In this document: positions 33,192-43,100 of the stretch, piece by piece | Layout: every line of letters starts with the position of its first letter | How positions within the stretch are numbered: position 1 is the first letter of the stretch | Origin: Lates calcarifer | Taxonomy: Eukaryota; Chordata; Actinopteri; Centropomidae | DNA length: 64,000 nucleotides | NCBI RefSeq assembly: GCF_001640805.2 | Contig: NC_066843.1 | Coordinates: forward strand, 1,583,777-1,647,776 | Reading direction: 5' to 3' | Made by a program: the position numbers and the translations under genes | The notes under the pieces: generated by a model | Databases searched by the model: none | Told to the model about the DNA's origin: nothing | Seen by the model: only the letters and a program-made list of their open reading frames with translations

Positions 33192-35662
33192 GCCCCCCCA
33201 AAACCTCCCCAACCACCACAACCACCACCTCCACCACCTCCTTCCTCCCCCTCACTTCACCATCCCAACCCACCTCTCCTCAAGTTTGAAGGACAATGTG
33301 TCTCTTTTGGTGGCACTGCCCCCACCTCCTCCTCCTCCACCATCCCAACCTCCTCCCACCTCCTCCTCCTCCCCCGGCAACCAACACACACCTGTATGAT
33401 TCTGGTATTATAACTGTCATTTTGACTTCTGTCATAAGCTTCGATTTTTGTCTGTTCCTTCTTTTATTTTCTGTACACATCGTTCGACTAAATATATATA
33501 CATATACATAGATAAATCTATATATATTTACACATGCATACTTCCCACTTTAATGTACTGTGAGGAGTTATGAGCCAACCCACCAGCTGAGTCCCCCCCG
33601 TCCCCCGCTACCTTCCACTTTTGAGAAATGATGCCATGCTGTTTGTTGTTCACTTTCATACCGATTTTATACGTGACATCAGGACTGAAAACTGTTGTTT
33701 CCTGTTTCCCTTCTTCTTCTTCTTCTCTGTGTTAAACCATGTGACGTGTCGGAGCCTGCTTCTACCCAAAATCTGGTGTTTTTAGCCCCGTGCCAGGTTT
33801 GTTTTTCCTCTATCAGCAACACCGTCTTCAGTTTTCTTCTTTTTTCTCTGAACTTTCTTGATGTTCATGTTGTATTTCAGTTGTTCTAACACCACCACCA
33901 CCTCCACCCTCCCCCCGGCTTCTCTTTACTGCATCCTCAGTATTTTAACGGTTAAAAAAACTTGTTTCCTGTGCAGTCGTGGCGTAGAATTGCCGTTTTT
34001 AAAACCACCGTTTTTGTTTTTTTCATCACTCGGACTCTGAGCAATAATAATTCCTGTCCAGAACTAAACTGACATGACTACCTACATGTTCCTCACCCCT
34101 CCCTGCTCCCCCTCTCCTCCCTCCCACTGGCAGATCACTACCTAGTCTCCCCCTTTTTTCACCTCACATCTTAGCTCACCTCCGTTAACTAAGATTACCT
34201 TAGTTAACCTCTGCACTAATGCGTGTCTCACAATCTGATCTGGTGCAATGTTTCCACTCACTCAAAATTTCCTCCGCCTCATATTTATCTACCTTTTATT
34301 TCTCAGATGGAAGATTGTTGTTTTTTTATATATATATACATACATATATATATATATATATATTCTGTTGATATAATTGTTAGTATTAATACTACTCTTG
34401 ACATTGTTGTTTAGCCTCCTTGTTTTCAGATTTAAGCATGATTTCTTTCACAGAACGAAAAGCTATTTACAGATATTTTCCTTGTTTTTTTGTTTTTTTT
34501 GCAAAGTTGTTGATAATTCTTTTTGCTTCTGTTAACTTAGCATGATCAATGAGTGTTTTTATTTTAGAAATCAACAGATGTCTGTAGTCTCTCTTTGTAG
34601 CTCTATGTTTGCCTTCTTTTTAAAGATGGCTGTATGAATGTAAAAGATGTTGACAAAAAAGTTGGATGGTGTTGTCCAATACTGTGGTTAACCCAATCAA
34701 TTTGTTTACTGCAAACCAAACTATTCACAACAGAGATGATATATTGGTTACAAGAGATATGTTTATATAAACCTATTCTATAAGTTGTTCTTTTTGTACA
34801 GTATTTTTCCTATACATTACTGAACTATGTATTTTAAAGGCACAACAGATCCAGAATATTATTAAAAAAATACAATTATATAACTCAAAGACAAATGCAT
34901 ATAGTGGTATTTTGATATTCTATATTAGCTGGTAGTTTTACAGAGATTTGTGGATATTCAGCAGCACCCAAACCTCCTGGGCATTATTATTATCATTATC
35001 AACAATACTGTTACTATTATGGCAACACTCCTCCTTATGTTGGCGCCACCTTGAGGCTCCGATGTCATGTTAATCCCATGAAACTCAAAGGAACCAGATG
35101 CACCAAAACAAAATGCAGTCCAGAAGAGAGAATGTACAGTAAACAGCCCTTTGTAAAATCCATCAGCTCACATCCAACACCCTTTGTTCGTTGTGTTTAG
35201 TGCCGTAACCTCTCAGAACACGCCCCAGCAACAGGCTTTTCTTTCTTTCAAAGGCGAATATTGTAACGTTTGGAGGCTTTTTGTAACCGCTGCAGCTTGT
35301 GAGTCTTGTTTCTTTCTAATCTGATTTGATGGGATTAAGTTACTATGAAGGAAGGGAAATCTATAGCTGGTTACTATTGCTGCTCTGATTGTGCGATTGG
35401 TTCCTTCAGCCAATGCAGTTGTAGCGCGTCCCTGAACCTGAGTGATGGACACCTAATTTTCTTCTTAATGAAGGCCTTACAGTGTAGAGCCATGCATGCA
35501 AAGCTTTTGCAGATCAGTCAGGAGTGGGATGTGACCGATTTGTGTTTTTGAAGGCTGATACTGACGTTTCTGATCATTTGTATGGAAGTTCAAGTGTGCA
35601 AATATTAAAATGAAATCATTTAAAATAATAGTTACAACAAGTATCTGTGCATTAAATATGAG

Positions 35663-35917
35663 GTAGCTTAGGTTAGCCTAAAAACTGGAAACAGCTAGCC
35701 TAGCTTTATTTAGCGGTAATAAAATCCAACTGCTAGCACCTTTAAAATCTGTACAAAAAGAGATGTGTGACATTTTTTACTCTTAAGATTTTGTACAGAT
35801 TGATTAAATGAGATATAACGTGTGAAGCACTAGTAGGCAGATTTTGTTACCTTTGGACAGAGCCAGGCTAGCTGTTTCCACCTGTTTTGCACTAAGCTAC
35901 GCTAACCAGCTGCTAGT
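35663..35917. repeat. MITE-like inverted-repeat element inside the hlf 3'UTR
   Basis: The left arm (35663-35759) and the reverse complement of the right arm (about 35800-35917) share, in order, a GGTTAGC(C/G)TA-type start, GGAAACAGCTAGCCT(A/G)GCT, GGTAA(T/C)AAAATC, CT(G/A)CTAG(C/T) and AATCTGTACAAAA. The whole unit could fold back on itself. The GGAAACAGCTAGCCTGGCTCTGTCC motif family is widespread in percomorph genomes, and a second, longer and more diverged copy lies at 63385-63625. The element is non-autonomous with no ORF. The class is inferred from the inverted-repeat layout and not from a library match. Confidence 0.75.
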
Positions 35918-37021
35918 TGCAGTCTTACATTTACTGCACAGATGAATGGTATGGACTTTTTTAAAAATTCTTAATTTAGAAAATTAATTTTCCATTTTGT
36001 GTTTGGTGTATGATTAAACCTGGAGAAACTATTTCCATCCAGTGGTGTTTGAATTTGTTTTTTTAATTTCTATAATAAATAAAAATTTAAAAATTTAGTC
36101 ACGCATCACGTGAACACAAATGGAAAATGAAATTTGAAATATATATATATTTAAATATCGGCTGCGTAATTTTATTCAATGTGTCTTAAAGTTTGGGTCG
36201 TTAGTACTTTGTTCTTTTCAGGCTGTGAAAAATCTCTGAAACCAAGATTTAAAAACGTAACAACCCTAAACGCAACAGTCAGAAAAGTCAACATCGGCCC
36301 GATAAAACAGCAGATGGACACATCGGTCTAATCCCAGCCCAGACTTGGCTGAACATTATCGATCCGATCCAAAGGTGTGTGCGATATGAAATGATTTTTT
36401 TCGAACCGCAAACTGTCGTCTTAGGGTTTTTGCGCTTCAGAGGGTATTTCCCTTCTACATCTTATCTGCACAGATGCACTCGAGTGTGAACAGGGTTTGT
36501 AGAGAAGAGTGAAGACTGGAACGATGCCTCCTGAATCTGTGGAGCATCTTTTTATGAAATCATATATATATATACATCTAGGAAAAAGCCAATAATTAAT
36601 CCATGTGTATCCCAAAATTACCTCACAGTCGAGTGATTTCACTACCTCACCCGGAAACGTTAACCATAATTCTGAGTCTATTCCAGTGCCTTGAATACAC
36701 TGACTGTTCCCCAGTCTCTCAGCAATGTAAAGATCTCATCACAGCACCACTCGGATAGGTTCAGATCTGCACTGAAGGGCTTCTTAGTGCATCAAAAAAT
36801 CTATATATTCTATACACTGACAACTCTTTTCATTTCTTATTTTGGACATTGCAACAGACGTGTAACCATTGTATTCATGGCAACACCAATGGACTGTTTC
36901 AGAGAGTATAAAGTACAACTTAAAGGAGTATTCGGTCTTGTTTGTCATGGAATGGATGCAAAACATTTATTTGTGCTGTTCAGCCCTCAGCCTCTCTGTC
37001 TCTCTGTAATTTGTAGTGTCT

Positions 37022-37027
37022 AATAAA
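37022..37027 (+). terminator. hlf: poly(A) signal AATAAA, likely distal hlf 3' end
   Basis: Canonical AATAAA preceded by TGTAGTGTCT and followed within 25 nt by a T-rich stretch (TTCTTTTCTG, then CTTCTTGTTTCT). It lies before the first convergent mmd signal. Confidence 0.6.
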
Positions 37028-37477
37028 ATCCCAATTCTTTTCTGACGTCTTCTTGTTTCTCTGCTCATTCAGACTTAAAAGCCTTAAAAGTATCAGCAGG
37101 ACAAGGTGTTCAATAGTTTAATTATTCATTCAGATGTTTATTCTAAGTCAGGAATCTACAACATTTTGCTAATTTCACACTTTAATTACTCTTTTACTTC
37201 AGTAAAAAACACTAACTAATTCCAGCAGCTCCTGTGTTCTGCTCAGTAAAATGAGTCTGGTACTGATAGGTTCTTTACTTCCTGACAGAAAGGGTAGTCG
37301 AGGGAAGGTATGGTTCTTTCGTTGCTGCTGCTTTCATTCCTCTGCAGGAAATTGCTCAGTCTACTGAGAGCTTGGATTCCAGTTGAGAACATCAGTCAAT
37401 GCTAACAGAGTTTAAAAAGGAAAACTATTATGAATGAGGCTCTTGTGTGGAGGCGCAGACGTGGGGCATGATCATTT

Positions 37478-37483
37478 TTTATT
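37478..37483 (-). terminator. mmd: poly(A) signal for mmd
   Basis: TTTATT on the + strand reads AATAAA on the mmd strand, about 1.5 kb after the stop. It faces the hlf signal at 37022; the predicted ends of the two convergent genes are about 0.4 kb apart. Confidence 0.55.
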
Positions 37484-38113
37484 GTCACATTAGAAAGGTG
37501 ATATTCAGTATAGTGGAAGAGCATTCATGTTTATGCAGCACCATTAACAGCCAACAGAACAGACGAGGAGTTTTTTTCCCCTGCGAAGGCCAGGATTCAT
37601 ATAATCAACAGAACAACAGAATATACAAACATTACAAAACAGAGTGGTTAAGGAAATCATTTCAACAAGAGCCACAATTAAAAAATATGCAATCATTCAG
37701 CTCCACACGTCACTAAGAGGAAAGCAACAGAAAGGTAGATTTATGAGTCAGGAGCCATTGAGCAAATTTACAAAACCAACAGCAGGAGACAAAAACAAGA
37801 ACATGAGGTTTCTCCACTGATCAAACCCACTTGAGAACACAGACAGGAAACACTGTTTGTCCTAGTGGTGCAAATCAAAAACAGAGAGAATCAGTGGAAA
37901 TGTAATACTGGACTACAGTACACAAAGGTCGTGCATACACACACACTCTACTGCACGCTGTTCACATTACAAATACAGTGAAACAATTCAGTTTCATCAC
38001 ACTGCCTGAACTGATTTTCTCTCCTTTGGCTCATTAACAAAAACTCCCACCTCCCCCCATCTCACCTCCGCACCTCCCTGAAATGTTGTGACTCACCCTC
38101 TTACACCAGCCCA

Positions 38114-38129
38114 CCAGCAGGGGGCGCTA
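38114..38129 (+). promoter_or_regulatory. Strong CTCF-like motif between convergent hlf and mmd
   Basis: CCAGCAGGGGGCGCTA is very close to the vertebrate CTCF core consensus (CCANNAGGGGGCGCTA). It lies in the mmd 3'UTR, 1.1 kb from the predicted hlf end. Confidence 0.55.
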
Positions 38130-38982
38130 CATACTAACCAGGATCCACTGTGGTTCTCGGACAACCGAGGACTGCATTTGGAGTCAGAAACGAAGCATTA
38201 GACTCAATAAAAAGAGTGTGGATCTGGATCAGATGGGTTGAAAATGCAATCATTATAAAAATAAAGAAAATGGGAAAATGAACGACCAACACTTCAAACT
38301 GTATTTAACTACTGATTAGGGTTGGGTACTGAAGCAAACACTTTTGGGTACAGAGTATTCAAAGTTGGCATTGAATGTCTGGTCAGATTCATACAAATCT
38401 CTTCCTGATTTAAATCAAATTTTGCCAGTTTGAAACTATTTTACTTTGGCAAAGTTCCTGTACAGCTTTGGCTTCTTTCGTTCTCAAGACTAAAGCATCA
38501 AAAAGTACAATTCTGGTACTGGTACTGCAACTCAAATATCAATGTGTCCTCGTGCTTCATCTGTCCCCCCCCGTGTTCAAATCACCCCCTGAAATGGACA
38601 AGTCTCCAGGTTTTGATACACAAACGACCCCAAATGTGGAATGTGACTCTCTTCAAGTGATACAAAAGAGTGCTATCAAATTTCTCAAATACTCACGAAT
38701 GTGCCGAGGTCAGTACTAAGAGTAAAAAGTCTAAATTCCCTCCCTCGCTGTCAAGTTTGTTTTGTTTTTTTTTAGACTGAAGTTGTAGAAAACAGCTTTT
38801 AAAGTAGCTTTTGTTTGTCAGGGAGACGCTGAAAAACCTGTTCTCCTCCACATTAGAAAACAGTAAACAATTCATGGTCAGTATTTTCGTAAACTTTTCG
38901 GCTGTCGCTGCAGCTTCAGTGGGCAGTTGAGGGAGTCAGTGTGCAAGCGAGAACAGGTCCCTCCCACCCCCGTCCGCCGTGG

Positions 38983-39186
38983 TCACGAATCGAGGAGGGT
39001 GTCGGCGCTGGGAGCCTTGTAGAGGTATTTCCAGATGGCGTAGTAGTGCACAGCCGCAGCCAGCGCCACGAACACGTGCCAGATGGCGTGGGCGAAGGGG
39101 ATGACGCCATCGCTCTTGAAGAAGAACACACCGAGGCAGTAGATGAGTCCTCCGCAGGCCAGCTCATGAAGCCCCTCAGTGTTGCT
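38983..39186 (-). CDS. mmd: mmd coding exon 7 (last, with stop)
   Basis: The acceptor is CTCTGCAG. Encodes residues 173-239: [20 protein letters not shown], the [17 protein letters not shown] motif with H205 and H209, and the last helix [14 protein letters not shown]. The tail [11 protein letters not shown] differs from the mammalian tail. TGA is at 38985-38983. Confidence 0.96.
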   Translation of the reverse strand, partial: SNTEGLHELACGGLIYCLGVFFFKSDGVIPFAHAIWHVFVALAAAVHYYAIWKYLYKAPSADTLLDS

Positions 39187-42100
39187 CTGCAGAGAACGGA
39201 AAACAAGGGAAACTTAAAGACACGTTACATAACACACTAATAGTTACACTTTATAAAAACTGGACACGTGCATGCCAGTGTAGGTTGTACAAAAAAACAG
39301 GAAGCAGGTTGAGAAAATGCTACGAATGAGCAGCAATGGAGAAAAGTAAGACCAGAGATTTCTTTGCTTGGACCAACTATGAGGTGGGAGTAAGTGTAGT
39401 TTGACGTAAAATCAGGAGAGGACATATTGTGACTGATCAGGGAGTGAACTGGGAGTCTGCAACATCGTTTCCGAAACTCTCGGAAACTCCGGGTGGTGTG
39501 GACACCACCTGTGTTGCAGGTGCTGATTGGAGGCTCGTTAACTTCATGAGCTACACCTGGGCCTGGAGTGCTCTGCTGTATAAAGTCACCCTCATTCTGC
39601 AGCTTCACTCTCTAAAGGAGCCTCACTCTCTCTGGCTGAACACACAACAGCTGTGGTTTTTTTATTTCTTTTACACAAGATCGTAAACAACAAACCAGGA
39701 GGTGCAGTGTTTGTTAAAGTTTTAGTGGCTTTAAACCTGCACAGATAATTTCCTGATATGGATCTTTGTTTATTCATGATACAGAGTTTAAACCCTGTTC
39801 AATAAAACACCATGAGCCTCTTGCCCATGAGGTTTCCCAAGCTGCACTCTGAGAACCACTGCTCTTCAGTGTCAGCGAGAAGAGGAAGTATAACACACTC
39901 AAACACCTCCACCCTGCTGCGTGGTGTGTGCTGATTCAGGACAAGTAAACAAACTGTAAATAAACTACCATTGACGTCACGACTGATGCGGGGAAAAATC
40001 CCATCGTCAAATAGAAGGCCAGCTCGACAAGTTTATACCTGCAAAGACAAAAGAGGAAAAACATGTTCACTGAAAAGTAAATATGATGCAAATTAATTCA
40101 GATTTTATGCGTCAGTAAGAGCAGGAGGGGTTCAACAAAACTGGAGAGCAACACACTTTCATTTCTCTAAGTAGAGTAGAGTAGAACCAAATGATGGAAA
40201 AAGTAGGAACTTCAGATGATACTTATGGAGCTCATTACTGGCACTGATTCCTAAAATTCTTTTAGCCAGACAGGGCTAACCCTGGACATTAACATGTGTC
40301 TTTGACTTCTGCAAACTGAGGGTATTTATTAAAATATAAAGATTTGTTGTCATGATGTTTGTTATTTTGGTCACAGTGTGTTAAGTCACGCAGCACTAAG
40401 CACAAGATTTTCATCCAGAAATTTAGACTCTCTGCTTTAAAACTTTTTCCTGGCTGTTCAGCAGGACACTGGCGGCCATTTTATTGTTGTGACATCCTAC
40501 ATGTGGCAACACACAGGGTATAACTGGTGTTAACACTCAGCAAGTGCCCATTAATGTGACTGAGCACGAACAATGAAGAGAAGCTAACAAAAACTTGCCA
40601 AACCTGCTTTGAAGTTCATGATTAAATGATACCAAAACAGATCTGTTCAACACCAGCACAGAGAGGGGAGGAAGAAGGTTCCTCACATGGTTGAAAAATG
40701 TGCTGCACAGTTACAAAGTCCTCTACATTCACTGGTGGTTACACTCAGTGTTTCTAACACCTCATAAAAGATGGATGATTCCTAATTTCTTTCCGACTGT
40801 AACACAAACTCACTTTTCGTGGTAGTTGAAGACATAGATGGTTCCAGCAGCAGCCATGAGCCACACAAACCAGCGCATGTGTGCTGCTAGAGGGCCCAGT
40901 TCACGCAGGTTTAACCTGAGCAGGGACAAAGACAAATGGCACCTGTGTTAGGTCTCCACATATGAGAGAAGATACGAGTCTATCGCTGATCTGTCTGACA
41001 CTCACCAAGGTGTGTAGGAGGCAGCAATGAAGAAATAGATGACTACTCTGTCACACATGTGGAAACACTGTTCCACAGACCTGAAACAAACAACAAACAT
41101 CTGTGAGAGGTGAAAGAGAAGAAGCATCATTTATATGTTCAAACAAGATTTTAAAAAAAGCACTGATAATGAACTCCAGGGCTTTGTTATACAAGAAGAT
41201 AAAACAGAGTCAAATTCTGAAATTAAGAGGTTTTGTGAGGTCATGTGAGTCCTGTCATCATTTTGCTTCTCCTGACCTCATGTGGCTCTTCTTCCAGGTG
41301 ATGATATGAAACACAGTGGAGACCAGGAAGAGGGCACAGAGGCCCATGCCGTACACCCAGGCTGTGATCTTCTCCCAGCTGTTGTCCGACAGACGGTGCA
41401 GTAACGCCATGCCCACGAAGGCCGGCACAATGAGGAGCTGCACGGACGACAAATCACAGAATCATTAACAAACAAAGCATCAATTAGCAGCTTTATCTCC
41501 TCAACATTAATAGATAAATAAAAGCCACTCACTGCATGAGTGTAGCAGTTTGCAGCATGCTCATAGCAGGTGGGCTGGTAGCGACAGTTAGCAGAGGCCC
41601 GTCTGTTCATAAACCTGAAACACACAAATAAACAAAACAAAATATTACAACACAATCACATCACCTCTCTCTGAGAGGAACTTTTGTTTTGAATCAGTTC
41701 TTATCAAGAGAGAACTGGTGTATGTGTCAAATAAACAGTAAATGTGTTGCGATCTCTGTATCTACGACATAATCACACTTCTGTGGAGAGTGATAAACAG
41801 AGACAGCATTGTTACAGCAGCCAAGTCACAAAACAAACATCGAACACATACTCAAGCAGGTAGATAAGAAATAAAATAAGAAAAGCGTAAGGTAATAAAC
41901 TAAAAACTTCACCTAGATACTGAACGTAAGGCTTAGACATAGTTTGAGAAATTATAATTTGACAAAATGATGCACATCTATATAATAATCTTAGTGTATA
42001 TTGATAGCTTTGGCTAAGCTAATCACTCGAGCAGAGGTTTGTTTTCACAGGCAATTAAAAAATCACTGCCATTTAAAACACAACAGAGGTTCACATACAT

Positions 42101-42596
42101 TATATTCTACTGGTGAACATGACATTTAGAGCTGGAAATAACATTTATCATTATCAGCTAATGTGCTGTTTGTTGATTTAGTTTATAAAATGCTAGGAAA
42201 TACAACCGAACCAGCCCAAAACCCCACAGATGTTCTATTTCCAACGATATAAAACACATCTGAAGGAGCTTCCTGTCAGGCACTTACAGACTGATTACAG
42301 AATATTAAGCCTTAATTTAACTGAATTTTCGATCTTTTGTTCCAAAGCTGATATAACACAGTATATAAGTGCTTTAGTTTGAAGTTTCCTTTGTGTATGT
42401 TATAGAGCTGAGTGGAAAAACAGGTTCAGGTTAACGGACAACATGAACAACGAGGTAACTAAGCACATCTAAGTGGTTTGTTGCAGATATCTGACATAAC
42501 CGTGGTCATGTAATATCACTACAGCCCCAAACATCCTTTTTTTACAGCTGGATTATCGGATTTCACCCACCTCTGAAAGCTGTTCACTCTCTTCAT
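38983..42596 (-). CDS. mmd: mmd gene, coding span (7 exons; PAQR11, monocyte to macrophage differentiation-associated)
   Basis: Joined - strand exons 42596-42571, 41614-41533, 41437-41277, 41080-41006, 40915-40814, 40038-39969 and 39186-38983 give 720 nt, or 239 residues plus stop (human MMD is 238). All introns are GT-AG and the phases fit. The protein begins [16 protein letters not shown] and aligns throughout with MMD, more closely than with MMD2. It is a seven-helix PAQR / hemolysin III family protein. Conserved family residues are S76 and H80 (STVFH), D100 (FHMCD), and H205 and H209 (HAIWH), the metal-site pattern of this superfamily. Known roles are at Golgi/endosomal membranes and in macrophage activation. 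The gene is convergent with hlf, as in human. An AUG in the upstream exon is potentially in frame. Confidence 0.97.
39224..39233. promoter_or_regulatory. PAR-bZIP consensus site in mmd intron 6
   Basis: GTTACATAAC is a full consensus match 38 bp upstream of the last mmd exon, identical to the site at 32231 in hlf intron 2. Confidence 0.3.
39969..40038 (-). CDS. mmd: mmd coding exon 6
   Basis: The acceptor is TTTGCAG and the donor GTAGTT. Encodes [14 protein letters not shown] then FPASVVTSM. The 70 nt restore phase 0 for the last exon. Confidence 0.94.
40814..40915 (-). CDS. mmd: mmd coding exon 5
   Basis: The acceptor is GCTCAG and the donor GTGAGT. Encodes [16 protein letters not shown], the helix [13 protein letters not shown] and NYHEK, ending two bases into the lysine codon. 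Confidence 0.95.
41006..41080 (-). CDS. mmd: mmd coding exon 4
   Basis: The acceptor is TTTCAG and the donor GTGAGT. Encodes [11 protein letters not shown] (D100 conserved), then the helix [13 protein letters not shown], ending within W115. Confidence 0.95.
41277..41437 (-). CDS. mmd: mmd coding exon 3
   Basis: The acceptor is CGTGCAG and the donor GTCAGG. Encodes residues 37-89 plus two bases of R90: helix 1 ([16 protein letters not shown]), [18 protein letters not shown] and STVFH with the family residues S76 and H80. Confidence 0.96.
41533..41614 (-). CDS. mmd: mmd coding exon 2
   Basis: The acceptor is TTTCAG and the donor GTGAGT. The exon completes R9 and encodes [10 protein letters not shown] to CYTHA36, including the strongly conserved [11 protein letters not shown] segment that precedes the first membrane helix. 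Confidence 0.95.
42571..42596 (-). CDS. mmd: mmd coding exon 1 (first 26 coding nt)
   Basis: Encodes MKRVNSFQ plus two bases of R9; the donor is GTGGGT. It is preceded on the - strand by a long polypyrimidine tract and an AAGGCAG acceptor ending at 42601, five bases before the ATG. The start codon therefore seems to lie in the second exon of the transcript, unlike the human gene as I recall it, where the ATG is in exon 1. Confidence 0.85.
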
Positions 42597-42861
42597 GTCA
42601 CTGCCTTATCAACCACAGAGAGCAAAAGGAAAAAAAAAAAAAATCAGCGAACAAAAGAGCAACAAAGCCCTGGTTTACAAAGGGAGAAATAAAACAATAA
42701 ACCGTCCTGACAAACCGAAGGAAACGGAAGGCCTAGCATGAGCTAACGTTATGCTAACTTTCATTACAGGCTACAAGGCACCGGCAGCATTAATACTCCC
42801 ACTACAAAGGCACCATTTTAGCCTTTTTCTTAAAACCATTCTGTAACAAAACACTAACTCA

Positions 42862-43062
42862 CACCCTGGTCTTTAAGCTACAAACATCCATGAGCACCAG
42901 CAGCAGCCAGGACAAACCCAAAAGACCCCCGCAAGCAAGCAGCCCCCGCCGGTCAATGACGAGCTGCTCCCCGCGGAGCCGCTCAACTAAAATATGATTT
43001 TTCTTTTGGTGCCCCGCCGCCCAAACAGTGGTGAGATGTTGACTGACGGCGGCATCAGCCAA
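42862..43062 (-). other. mmd: Putative first exon of mmd (5' leader) with in-frame upstream AUG
   Basis: This is a CpG-rich block with an open frame on the - strand. It ends at two possible donors: AGG|GTGTGA (after 42865) or, with better intron consensus, GGT|GTGAGT (after 42863). Joining the second to the acceptor at 42601 keeps the frame open into mmd, and an AUG at 42891 (MDVCSLKTRV, then D and MKRVN) becomes an in-frame upstream start adding 12 residues. With the first donor the frame hits TGA at the junction. No ATG exists further upstream in this frame; the longer open stretch lacks one. Confidence 0.45.
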
Positions 43063-43100
43063 TGAGGAGCGAGATTACCGGCGCGCTAACCAATCAGATA
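43040..43100 (-). promoter_or_regulatory. mmd: mmd core promoter: paired CCAAT boxes
   Basis: Two CCAAT motifs, on the + strand at 43059-43063 and 43090-43094, lie 31 bp apart, about three helical turns. They are in a CpG-rich, TATA-less block immediately before the putative first exon. Paired NF-Y sites at this spacing are common in housekeeping-type promoters. Confidence 0.5.

Larger units (their letters stand above)
33192..37045 (+). other. hlf: hlf 3' untranslated region (predicted)
   Basis: About 3.85 kb follow the hlf stop with no further coding potential. The region starts with C-rich CCACC/CTCC repeats (33200-33390) and continues as A/T-rich sequence with (TA)n tracts at 33492-33530 and 34327-34363. 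It contains an inverted-repeat element at 35663-35917. The most distal good poly(A) signal on this strand before mmd is AATAAA at 37022, followed by a T-rich stretch. An AATAAATAAA run at about 36073 could give a shorter form. Mammalian HLF mRNAs also have multi-kilobase 3'UTRs, so the length is plausible. The exact end is inferred. Confidence 0.65.
37460..38982 (-). other. mmd: mmd 3' untranslated region (predicted)
   Basis: About 1.5 kb downstream of the mmd stop with no coding potential, similar to the mammalian 3'UTR length. It contains a CTCF-like motif (38114-38129) and, at about 38315-38540, a degraded copy of a fish repeat around GGGTTGGGTACTG. The end is set by the AATAAA complementing 37478-37483; another signal complementing 37136-37141 would extend it and overlap the predicted hlf end region. 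Confidence 0.6.

Noticed and set aside
42859..43062. 67-codon - strand frame starting MADAA
   Set aside because: It begins at TTG rather than ATG and an in-frame stop lies just upstream. Only the AUG at 42891 within it is considered, as a possible mmd upstream start.
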